Assembly (NCBI GenBank): GCA_964569055.1
Contig: CAZMSZ010000087.1
Location: forward strand, 1-22,578
DNA from: JAWLGW01 sp964569055
Lineage (GTDB): Bacteria > Planctomycetota > J058
Direction: 5' to 3'
DNA: 22,578 nt
Shown here: positions 8,403 to 14,612 of the stretch, one piece after another
Layout of the letters: each line of letters opens with the position of its first letter
Position numbering within the stretch: position 1 is the first letter of the stretch
Notes under the pieces: generated by a model
What the model was told of the DNA's origin: nothing
Databases searched by the model: none
Seen by the model: the letters and a program-made list of their open reading frames with translations, nothing else
Position numbers and translations under genes: made by a program

Positions 8403-9785
8403 GTGCGCCCCCTGCCGTTCGCCCTCCTCGGCCTCGCCGCCCTCGCGGGGTGCGCCAGCGCGCCCGCGCCGGGCGAGTCGCCGACTCATCCCGCCGCCTC
8501 GTGGTGGGCCGCTCCCGAGCCGACCGCCGTGCTGCGCCTCTCGCGCGAGGCGCAGCCGCTGCGCGCCGCGCCCGCCTGCCTCGGCGCGCGGCTCCGCGAG
8601 GTCCCCGACCTGGCCCACGCCTGGTGGCTCGACGCCGACCCGGCGCTGCGCCGCGAGCTGGGCGCCGCGCTGGCGGCCGCGGGCGAACCTGGCTACGCCG
8701 CCAGCGAGCGCGCCCGCGCCGCCGCGCCCGAGCGGCACGAGGCCGCCGAGGCCAGCCTGCGGCGGGCGCGCGAGCTGCGGGTCGGCGCGCCCGAGGAGGC
8801 GCACGCAGCCGCGCGCGAGGCGACCGCGGCGTTCGAGGCGCTCGGCGACGCGCTGCTCGCGGCCGAGGCCCGGCTGCTCGCCGCGGAGGCCGCCTTGCGC
8901 GGCGGTGAGCTCGATCCGGGACCGCTGCCGGTCGCGCCCACGCGGGCTCAGCAGGTCCAGGCCGCGCTCCTCGCGCTCGCCCGCGAGCGCGCGCGCGGGG
9001 CGCCGGCGAGGCTCGACGCCGCCCTGACGCTCGCCGACGAGGTCGGCCACGGGGCGGCGGTCGCCGCGCTCGAGGCGCTCGTGGCCGCCGGCGCCGTCCC
9101 GGCCCCCGCCGAGCGCGCCCCGCTGCACCTCGCGCGGTTCCGCGCCGCCGCGCGGCTCGGCGACGGCGAGCGCGCCCTGCTCGAGGCCGACCGCGCGCTG
9201 CGCGCCGCCCAGACCAGCGGCCGCGCCGCCTCGCGCGACGCGATCGAGGCTCGCGCCGCCCTGGCCCAGGCGCGCCTGCTCCTGCGCCAGCCCGCCGCCG
9301 CCGCGCTCGACGCGGCGGCCGCCGCCGAGGCCGCCGCGGCCGCCGGCCTCCCCGACATCGAGGCCCGCGCCGAGGGCCTGCTCGGGGCCGGCCTGATGGG
9401 CATGAGCCGGGTCGAGGACGCCGCCCTGGCCTACGGCCGCAGCGAAGCCGCCGCCGCCCGCGCCGGCGACCCCGCCGGTCGCGCCCGCGCGCTCCTCAAC
9501 CGCGCTACCGCGCTCCAGGCGAGCGGGGCGCCGCGCGCCGAGGTCGAGGCCTGCCTGAAGCTCGTCCCCGCCGCCCCGGGTCCCTACGCGCGCGAGGTCG
9601 AGGCCCGCCGCGCGATCGCGCACACCCTCCTCGAGCTCGCCGCCGGCGCGCTCCCGGCGCCGACCGCCGCCGAGCGCCTCGAGCGCGCCCTCGAGACCGC
9701 GCGTCAGGGCGGCGCCTACGCCGTCGTGCTCCGCTTCGGCGACCTGCCGGCCCGCCTCCGAGCCCCCCGATCCGGGGGCTCGTAA
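8403..9785 (+). CDS. Lipoprotein with helical (TPR-like) repeats
   Basis: Predicted outer-membrane lipoprotein of 460 residues, last gene of the secretion operon. The signal RPLPFALLGLAALAGC has a lipobox (LAGC) with lipidated Cys17. The rest is Ala/Glu/Arg-rich helical sequence with repeated helix pairs of TPR type, for example AAAEAAAAAGLPDIEARAEGLLGAGLMGM and DAALAYGRSEAAAARAGD. The start is set at GTG 8403 because an agagga ribosome-binding site sits about 7 bases upstream and the signal peptide begins at once. A GTG at 8370 overlapping the secretin stop would add 11 residues before it. By position it may act as a pilotin-like or assembly factor for the secretin (TPR lipoproteins such as PilF/PilW do so), but this is inference. 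Confidence 0.7.
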   Translation: MRPLPFALLGLAALAGCASAPAPGESPTHPAASWWAAPEPTAVLRLSREAQPLRAAPACLGARLREVPDLAHAWWLDADPALRRELGAALAAAGEPGYAASERARAAAPERHEAAEASLRRARELRVGAPEEAHAAAREATAAFEALGDALLAAEARLLAAEAALRGGELDPGPLPVAPTRAQQVQAALLALARERARGAPARLDAALTLADEVGHGAAVAALEALVAAGAVPAPAERAPLHLARFRAAARLGDGERALLEADRALRAAQTSGRAASRDAIEARAALAQARLLLRQPAAAALDAAAAAEAAAAAGLPDIEARAEGLLGAGLMGMSRVEDAALAYGRSEAAAARAGDPAGRARALLNRATALQASGAPRAEVEACLKLVPAAPGPYAREVEARRAIAHTLLELAAGALPAPTAAERLERALETARQGGAYAVVLRFGDLPARLRAPRSGGS

Positions 9786-9810
9786 GTCCTCGTTCCGCGG
9801 CGCCAGGCGC

Positions 9811-9824
9811 GGGGCCACGGCCCC
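9811..9824 (+). terminator. Weak GC hairpin after the secretion operon
   Basis: GGGGC and GCCCC form a 5-bp stem with a CACG loop, 26 bases after the lipoprotein stop, followed only by TT. It could be a poor intrinsic terminator, but short GC stems are common at this base composition. Confidence 0.25.
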
Positions 9825-9900
9825 TTGGAGCCGCGTTGTCGGCGCTTCTGAGGCGTTGTACAGTTCCTGACGGGCCGCCGGGCGCGGCCGGGAGGTGGAC

Positions 9901-10404
9901 GTGCCGCGACACTTCGACCGCAAGCTGTCCGAGCGCGTGCTCGACCGCTCCGAGGGGACCGAGACCACCACCGGCCAGCCCGCCCACTCCCGCGGTCGCC
10001 ACACGCACCAGGCGGCCGGCGAACTGGCGACCCGCCTCAAGAACAACACCCGGCTCACCGTGACGTCCACCTTCCTCAGCTCGGCCGACCAGGACCGGGC
10101 GTTCGCCGAGGCCATGCAGAGCCCGTGGGGGCAAGGGGTGCTGCTCAGCACCCGCCTGAACCCCAAGGACCGCAGCCGGCAGAGCGCGACCTGCAAGATC
10201 GTGCGGAACCGGAACATCACCGTCCTGGTCGCGCAGGTCGTGGACCGGCGCGCGAAGACGTACGTGGTGTTCGAGGCCAAGCTGCGCAGCGTGCTCGTGG
10301 TCGTGGAGGGCGACGGCCGCGGCGGCGTGAAGCCCGTCACGATCTTCCCCGCCGACCACTTCGGGATCCAGCAGCGGCAGCCCGTCCTTTGCAGCTGGCG
10401 TTGA
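9901..10404 (+). CDS. Hypothetical protein
   Basis: 167-residue soluble protein that I do not recognise. GTG at 9901 is preferred because a GGAGG ribosome-binding site ends 5 bases upstream; GTG 9895 overlaps that site. The first 45 residues are polar and rich in Arg/His/Thr and probably disordered. The rest looks like an alpha/beta domain: NNTRLTVTSTFLSSADQDRA, then NITVLVAQVVDRR, TYVVFEAKLRSVLVVVEGD, and a C-terminal PVTIFPADHFG. There is no signal peptide or membrane segment, and only two cysteines (in ATCKIV and near the C-terminus). Codon use resembles the neighbours with slightly lower GC. It stands alone between the secretion operon and the phosphodiesterase gene, with 115 bases in front that could hold a promoter. 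Confidence 0.7.
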   Translation: MPRHFDRKLSERVLDRSEGTETTTGQPAHSRGRHTHQAAGELATRLKNNTRLTVTSTFLSSADQDRAFAEAMQSPWGQGVLLSTRLNPKDRSRQSATCKIVRNRNITVLVAQVVDRRAKTYVVFEAKLRSVLVVVEGDGRGGVKPVTIFPADHFGIQQRQPVLCSWR

Positions 10405-10450
10405 GCGCCGCGGGCCGCTCGGGACCTGGCTCCAGGGTGAGGCGGCGCGC

Positions 10451-11131
10451 ATGAGGATCATGGGACACCGCGGGGCGCGCGACGAGGCGCCCGAGAACAC
10501 GCTCGGCTCGATCGAGCTCGCCCTGGCGGCGGGGGTCGACGGGGTCGAGTTCGACGTGCACCGCGCGCGCGACGGCCACCTCGTGGTGATCCACGACGAG
10601 ACGGTCGACCGCACCACCGACGGCGCCGGACGCGTGGCCGACCTGACCCTGGCCGAGCTGCGCCGGCTCGACGCCGGACGCGGCGAGCGGATCCCCACGC
10701 TGGACGAGGTCCTCGACCTGCTGCGCGGGCGCGCCGCGCCGTTCGTGGAGATCAAGGCGCCCGGCTGCGAGGAGGAGGTCGTGCGCGCGCTGACCGGCGC
10801 GGGCCTCCTCGGCGAGGCCTGGGTGATCGCGTTCGACCACCGGCAGGTGCGGCGGGTCAAGGGGCTGGCCCCCGAGGTGCGCACCGGCTGCCTGATCTAC
10901 GGCCGCCCCGTCGACCCCGCCGGCCTGGTGCGCGCCGCCGACGCCGACCTGCTCTCGCTCGGGATCGGGCTCCTCGACGCGGACCTCGTGGCCCAGTGCC
11001 ACGCCGCCCAGATCCCGGTGTGCGCCTGGAACTGCAACGACCCCGCCGCGGTCGGCCGCTACCGCGCCATGCAGCTCGACTGGCTCGCCACCGACGCGCC
11101 GACCCGCGTGGTCCCCGCCGCGCGCGCGTGA
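10451..11131 (+). CDS. Glycerophosphodiester phosphodiesterase (GDPD family)
   Basis: Cytoplasmic TIM-barrel enzyme, 226 residues, expected to hydrolyse glycerophosphodiesters to glycerol-3-phosphate and an alcohol. The family signature is complete: GHRGARDEAPENTL at 5-18 (catalytic His6, Arg7), metal ligands E33-x-D35 in VEFDVH, catalytic His48-Asp49 in VVIHDE, then TVDRTTDG. Later landmarks are VEIKAPG, a metal-binding strand seen in GDPDs, and VCAWNCND...WLATDAP, equivalent to the usual 'v..WTvn...Gv.gi.TD.P' end. No signal peptide is present, unlike the periplasmic GlpQ type. ATG 10451 is used; ATG 10460 is possible but would shorten the first strand. It stops 26 bases before the Y-RNA region and could be cotranscribed with it. 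Confidence 0.93.
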   Translation: MRIMGHRGARDEAPENTLGSIELALAAGVDGVEFDVHRARDGHLVVIHDETVDRTTDGAGRVADLTLAELRRLDAGRGERIPTLDEVLDLLRGRAAPFVEIKAPGCEEEVVRALTGAGLLGEAWVIAFDHRQVRRVKGLAPEVRTGCLIYGRPVDPAGLVRAADADLLSLGIGLLDADLVAQCHAAQIPVCAWNCNDPAAVGRYRAMQLDWLATDAPTRVVPAARA

Positions 11132-11156
11132 CAGCCGGAGGCGCGACCCACGATCG

Positions 11157-11309
11157 TGTAGGTGCACCCGGCCGAAGAGGCCCTACACGCACCTCTCTTG
11201 TGGGTTCGACTCCCACCGCCTCCACTCGCGGGGGCGTCGTCTAATTGGCAAGACATCAGTTCTCGATACTGAAGAAGTACTCGCGGCTCCTTCACTCGGG
11301 TGCACCAAC
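11157..11309 (+). ncRNA. Y RNA (YrlA-like) with Ro-binding stem
   Basis: About 150 nt of non-coding RNA directly upstream of the Ro60/Rsr gene. The ends form a long stem: GGTGCACCCG at 11161-11170 pairs perfectly with CGGGTGCACC at 11297-11306, and TGT/ACG adds pairs beyond one A-A mismatch. After a 3x3 internal loop (GCC / ACT), GAAGAGGCC at 11174-11182 pairs with GGCTCCTTC at 11285-11293 with one A-C mismatch. The loop sequences resemble the Ro60-binding site of animal Y RNAs as I remember it: GGCCGAAG here against GGUCCGAAG, and CTTCACTCG here against CUGCACUUG. Inside the stem sits a tRNA-like module, the hallmark of bacterial YrlA RNAs, which bind Rsr and tether it to PNPase. Exact transcript ends are unknown. 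The 5' side can also form GTGTAGG/CCTACAC (11156-11162 with 11182-11188) as a competing hairpin. Confidence 0.82.
11200..11272 (+). other. Circularly permuted tRNA-like module of the Y RNA
   Basis: The parts of a tRNA occur in permuted order. The T arm is GTGGG-TTCGACT-CCCAC (11200-11216), with a canonical T loop. The acceptor 3' strand CGCCTCC (11217-11223) is joined by a 6-nt loop ACTCGC to the acceptor 5' strand GGGGGCG (11230-11236), giving 7 pairs with one G-U. Then T8, C9 and a D arm GTCT-AATTGGCA-AGAC (11239-11254) follow. Core tRNA positions are kept: U8, A14, A15, G18-G19 and A21, with G10-C25 and Y11-R24 pairs. A hairpin TCAGT-TCTCGAT-ACTGA (11256-11272) follows where an anticodon arm would begin, but its loop has C instead of the near-universal U33, so decoding is unlikely. 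The closed acceptor end excludes aminoacylation unless it is cleaved. Confidence 0.82.
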
Positions 11310-11624
11310 GAGCTAGCGGACGAGGGCCGACGCGCGACGCGCGGCGGCCCGCGTCGCGTCCGGAACGGGGTTTACAGCCCGCGCGGGGCCCCCCGGTCCC
11401 CCGTGCGCCCCCGGCCCACACGCCCCCACACGCACTTGGTCACGACGCCGGCGCCGATCGGCGTCGCAGGTTCGACTCCTGAGGCCCCGCACCGTGGGGC
11501 CGATCGCGGGCATGTCCCTCGGGTGCGGCGCTCGCCGCGAGGCGGGTCGATCGAGGCGCGCGGCGACGCCGCGCGCCCGACGCCCGCCTCCGGCGCCCGC
11601 CTCCCCCTCACGCAGGAGGCACCC
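11310..11624 (+). other. Structured non-coding stretch between Y RNA and rsr
   Basis: No credible gene lies in these 315 bases. A 9-bp GC hairpin lies at 11333-11341/11350-11358 and could end or stabilise the Y RNA; it has no T tract. A second T-arm-like element lies at 11443-11501 (separate entry). The short string GCACTTG at about 11432 resembles the 3' Ro-binding strand of Y RNAs, but I found no convincing partner strand. The last 15 bases hold the AGGAGG ribosome-binding site of the Ro gene. Confidence 0.5.
11443..11501 (+). other. Second T-arm / acceptor-hairpin element, possible degenerate Y RNA
   Basis: A hairpin CGACGCCG/CGGCGTCG (11443-11450/11459-11466) leads into a T-arm-like hairpin CAGG-TTCGACT-CCTG (11467-11481). 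Its loop is identical to that of the first module. A closed acceptor-like hairpin follows: GGCCCC (11483-11488), a 7-nt loop, and GGGGCC (11496-11501). This is the same T arm then closed acceptor order as in the upstream Y RNA. No D arm with GG in its loop follows, and no Ro-type stem was found, so it is either a decayed copy or an RNA with another outer architecture. Confidence 0.45.
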
Positions 11625-13409
11625 ATGACGACGACCGCCGTCCGCACCACGATCCCCGAGAGCCAGGTCGGGCCCGCCGAGCGGCTGCTCGACCTCGTGC
11701 TCGGCGCGAGCGCGCACCTGTGGCATCACCGCCCCGGCCTCGACGTGAACGGGCGCTGGGTCGCGCGCCGCGCCCGCGGCCTGCGTCGCCACCCGGGCGC
11801 GCGCCCCGTGGCCCCCGGGCTGTTCGCCCCCGCGGCGGTCGAGCTGTACGGCCGCCTGCTCGAGATCTACGGGCTCAACCCGACCCTCATGGCGCACTTC
11901 GCCAGCTACGCGCTGCTCGAGACCGAGTGGCGCGACCTCAAGGTCGCCTGCGCGGCGCTGATGCTCGTGCAGCCGCGCGCCGGGCAGCCGGTGCGCGACG
12001 ACGACGGCGCGGTGGCGTTCCTCGAGGACGACCTGCGCGCGATCGGCGAGGCCATGATCCTGCAGTACCGCAAGGACTCGAAGCGGATGCTCACGCCCAA
12101 GGCCGTGCTGCGGGTGGCCGAGCTGCTCGAGCTCGCGCAGATCGCGGCGCTCAACCGCGAGGCCGGCTTCGCCAGCCCGAGCGGCCGCAAGGCCGCCCTG
12201 GGCCGGTGGCGCTCGGCCGCGCGGCAGTGGCTCGCGCTGCGCGAGGCCAACCCGCCGCTGCTCGAGGGGCTGGTCAAGGCCGGCTACAAGGGCACGATCG
12301 TGAAGCTGGCGCGCAAGGCCGGTTACCGGCCGCAGTCGGCCGCGTTCTTCGAGCGCCTGGGCTGGGCGCAGAAGCAGGCCGCGGGCGGGCACCGCCGGGT
12401 CGGGCTCGAGGGGCTGAAGCTGCTCAAGCGGGCCCGGTTCGACGGGCTGGACGAGGCGGCGATCTGCGCGCGGATCGTGGCCGAGCGGCTGTCGTACAAG
12501 GAGGTCGTGGGTCGGCTCCCGGCGGAGGTCGGGCTGACCCCGGCGATCCTGGCGGCGCTCCTGCCCTCGCTCTCGGACCGCGACCTGCGGCAGCTCACCC
12601 CCACGCTCGAGGCGCTCGGCCTGCTCGAGGACGGGGCGATCCGCGCGCGCTGGGAGCGGGCGGTCGCGGCCGCGACCGACCAGCGCGCGCTGAACATCGC
12701 CAAGAACGTCCGCGGGCGCGCGGTGCGCGAGGCGCTCGAGGCGGCGGCCGACGCGGCCGCCCGCCAGGCGGTCCGCGCGGCGAGCGGCGAGGCCGAGGTG
12801 CACGTCATGTTCCTGGTCGACATCTCGGGCTCCATGGAGGGCGCGATCGAGGCCTCGAAGGAGGCGCTGGCGCGGATCCTGGCGGGGTTCGCGCCCGAGC
12901 GGCTCCACGCGGCGGCCTTCGACACGATCGGCACCGTCCTGCGGCCCAAGGCGCCCACCCGCCAGGCCGTCCAGCACCTGCTGGGCGGGCTGCGGGCGGG
13001 CGGCGGGACGCAGCACACGGCCGCGGTGCAGGCGCTGCACCGCGGCGGCGTGCGGATCGGGCCGGCGGCCAAGCTGATCGTGATCGTGGCGGGCGACGAG
13101 GCGGGCGAGGACGGGGCCACGCTCGCCAGCGCCTTCCGCGAGCTCGGCTACCGGGTCGACGCCATGGCGCTGATCGACTGCTCGCGTCACTGGCCGCGCG
13201 GCACGACCGTGCGGCGCTGCGCCGCCGAGCTGCAGGTGCCGTTCGTCGACGTGCGGGTGGAGCAGTTCGAGGACCCCTACCAGGTCCCGCGGGTGCTCCG
13301 CACGATCCTCGAGGCCCCGGTCGCGACCGGCTTCGGCCGGCAGGCGGCCTGGCTCGAGAAGGTCCTCGCGACGCCGCTCCTCGACAAGCACGCCGCGTGG
13401 GGGGCGTAG
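11625..13409 (+). CDS. rsr: Ro60/Rsr orthologue (TROVE + vWA domain)
   Basis: RNA-binding ring protein of the Ro60 family, 594 residues, close to animal Ro60 and Deinococcus Rsr in length. Residues 1 to about 385 form the helical-repeat TROVE ring that would hold single-stranded RNA ends in its cavity and Y RNA on its outer surface. The rest is a von Willebrand A domain with a MIDAS site: D399-x-S401-x-S403 (DISGSM), T462 in GGGTQHT and D491 in VAGDEAG. ATG 11625 follows an AGGAGG site by 4-5 bases; the frame is open upstream only through lack of stops. The Y RNA just upstream supports the identification, since bacterial rsr and Y-RNA genes are commonly adjacent. A strong hairpin begins 5 bases after the stop. 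Family members aid RNA maturation, decay with PNPase and stress survival; the role here is inferred. Confidence 0.88.
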   Translation: MTTTAVRTTIPESQVGPAERLLDLVLGASAHLWHHRPGLDVNGRWVARRARGLRRHPGARPVAPGLFAPAAVELYGRLLEIYGLNPTLMAHFASYALLETEWRDLKVACAALMLVQPRAGQPVRDDDGAVAFLEDDLRAIGEAMILQYRKDSKRMLTPKAVLRVAELLELAQIAALNREAGFASPSGRKAALGRWRSAARQWLALREANPPLLEGLVKAGYKGTIVKLARKAGYRPQSAAFFERLGWAQKQAAGGHRRVGLEGLKLLKRARFDGLDEAAICARIVAERLSYKEVVGRLPAEVGLTPAILAALLPSLSDRDLRQLTPTLEALGLLEDGAIRARWERAVAAATDQRALNIAKNVRGRAVREALEAAADAAARQAVRAASGEAEVHVMFLVDISGSMEGAIEASKEALARILAGFAPERLHAAAFDTIGTVLRPKAPTRQAVQHLLGGLRAGGGTQHTAAVQALHRGGVRIGPAAKLIVIVAGDEAGEDGATLASAFRELGYRVDAMALIDCSRHWPRGTTVRRCAAELQVPFVDVRVEQFEDPYQVPRVLRTILEAPVATGFGRQAAWLEKVLATPLLDKHAAWGA

Positions 13410-13414
13410 GCGCT

Positions 13415-13462
13415 CGGGCAGGGGCACGGCTGGAGTGAAGCTCTCGACCGTGCCCCTGCCCG
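13415..13462 (+). terminator. 15-bp hairpin after rsr (terminator or attenuator)
   Basis: CGGGCAGGGGCACGG (13415-13429) is perfectly complementary to CCGTGCCCCTGCCCG (13448-13462), with an 18-nt loop. It starts 5 bases after the rsr stop. There is no T tract, so it may stop or slow transcription, or protect the rsr mRNA 3' end. Its 3' arm can also pair with repeats near 13583-13606. Confidence 0.55.
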
Positions 13463-13612
13463 TGCCCGTGCCCGTCCTCGTGGCCCGCGGCACGTCGCCC
13501 GTCGTGCCGAGGCGAACCAGCGCGCGCGACCGCGGCTCGGCGCAACTATCGCTCGTGGGTCACGCGCACGGGCCGCGGGCCGCGGGCACGGGCGCGGGCG
13601 CGGGCACGCGGG
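13451..13612 (+). repeat. Hexamer repeats and G-quadruplex-like tract
   Basis: TGCCCC followed by three TGCCCG units lies at 13451-13474. The complementary-type hexamer CGGGCR occurs four times at 13583-13606. Seven GGG runs spaced 6-8 nt apart at 13570-13612 satisfy the usual G-quadruplex pattern on the + strand. This spacer of about 250 bases between rsr and the next gene holds no gene. The arms allow two mutually exclusive long hairpins. Confidence 0.6.
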
Positions 13613-13657
13613 CATGACGGCTCGCGCGCCACTTCTCGACCGAGCGGAGGCCACCCC

Positions 13658-14599
13658 ATGGACTACCACCGGTTCCTGGCGCGCGAGGAGCAGCACGTGC
13701 TGCCCTACCTCGGCGGCCCCAGCGTGGGCTCGCCGGGGCGCAGCCTGCGTGTGGTCGGGTCGCCGGCCTTCACCCCGGGCTGGTGGCGGTTCCGCGTGCG
13801 CGGGCGGCAGGCCGAGCCGCTCGCGCCGGCGGAGCCCGACGAGGAGGCGCTCGCGCCGCTCCCGCGGCTGCGCGGGCACCTCCTCGGCGCCGCTCTGATC
13901 GACGAGCAGGCGCGCCCGCACGCGGTGGCGTTCCTGCCGGCGGACGAGCCGGCGGCGCTCGCGCCGGCGGTCGCGCGCCGCTGGGCGGCGGGCGAGCTGC
14001 TGTTCGAGACGCTCGAGCTCGAGAGCGACGCGGAGGAGGCCGCCCGCCGCGCGCTCGAGGAGCGCGGCTCGCTCGCCGACCTGCGCGGCGCGCCGGCCTC
14101 GCTCCGGGCCGCCTTCGCCTACGCGCTCGGCGCGGCGGTCGGGCGCGAGCTGCGCCTGACGGCGTCGCCGCTCGAGCTGCGCCCGCACGCCCGCGCGATC
14201 GCCGAGGAGGGCGCGCCCGCGGCCACCGCCGCGCTGCGCGCGCTCGCGGCGCGGCGCGCCAGCGCGCGGGCGCGGGCCGCCCCGCGCACGCGCGCGCCGC
14301 GGCCGGCCGCGGCTCCGCGTGCGCGCGAGGCGTCGACCGATCGCGTCGAGGCGGCGCTGAGCGCGGCGGGCGCGCGCCTGCTGCGGCTGCGCGCGCTCGA
14401 CGGCGGGCGACAGCTCGAGGTGACCTACCAGTTCCTGGGAGCGCGGTTCCAGACGCTGGTCGCGGCGGACGGGCTGCAGGTCCTCGACGCGGGGGTGTGC
14501 CTCGACGGCGAGGACCGGCGGGTGACCCTCGCGAGCCTGCCGGGCGTGATCCGCGAGGCGGTCACGACCGGCCAGCTGGTGGTCACCCGCCGGGTGTGA
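13658..14599 (+). CDS. Unknown protein with single Cys, possible conjugation partner
   Basis: 313-residue cytoplasmic protein of a family I cannot name, first gene of the ubiquitin-like cluster. ATG 13658 follows a GGAGG site by 7 bases. Residues 1 to about 190 form one domain (GSPGRSLRVVG...GWWRFRVRGRQAEPL...VARRWAAGELLFETLELES). Residues about 190-225 are an Ala/Arg/Pro-rich linker. Residues 226-313 form a compact alpha/beta domain (DRVEAALSAAGARLLRLR, QLEVTYQFLGARFQTLVA, LQVLDAGVCLDG, VTLASLPGVIREAV). Cys281 in GVCL is the only cysteine in the protein. A lone Cys in a G-x-C-L context after beta strands and before a helix recalls the active site of E2 conjugating enzymes, and an E2 is the component otherwise missing here. 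No HPN motif is present, so this is a hypothesis from context and faint pattern only. Confidence 0.72.
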   Translation: MDYHRFLAREEQHVLPYLGGPSVGSPGRSLRVVGSPAFTPGWWRFRVRGRQAEPLAPAEPDEEALAPLPRLRGHLLGAALIDEQARPHAVAFLPADEPAALAPAVARRWAAGELLFETLELESDAEEAARRALEERGSLADLRGAPASLRAAFAYALGAAVGRELRLTASPLELRPHARAIAEEGAPAATAALRALAARRASARARAAPRTRAPRPAAAPRAREASTDRVEAALSAAGARLLRLRALDGGRQLEVTYQFLGARFQTLVAADGLQVLDAGVCLDGEDRRVTLASLPGVIREAVTTGQLVVTRRV

Positions 14600-14612
14600 G
14601 TGAGGAGGGGGC

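Noticed and set aside
6552..9785. A single 1077-residue protein on the + strand covering the secretin region
   Set aside because: Its first two thirds are an out-of-frame shadow of the secretin (Arg/Ala/Gly/Pro-rich, no domain). Only the part from 8403 has a signal peptide and protein-like composition.
11137..11224. An 88-nt ordinary tRNA gene (acceptor GGAGGCG/CGCCTCC, T arm present)
   Set aside because: There is no D arm with the expected core bases and no anticodon arm with U33 between the acceptor and T arm. The permuted reading explains T arm, acceptor and D arm together with the flanking Ro stem. Kept only as a possible alternative fold.
11228..11490. A tRNA split by a long intron (D and anticodon-like arms at 11239-11272, T arm at 11467-11481)
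   Set aside because: The acceptor would have a mismatch and the intron would lie outside the anticodon loop. No group I or II intron core is visible, and the D arm is better explained with the upstream T arm.
11137..11500. tmRNA or selenocysteine tRNA
   Set aside because: T-arm sequences are similar, but no tag reading frame, no TCA anticodon and no long Sec-type variable arm could be found.
13435..13617. Short + strand frame of 60 residues between rsr and the Ub-like cluster
   Set aside because: It consists of Val/Pro repeats from the hexamer tract, has no ribosome-binding site and covers the hairpin arms.
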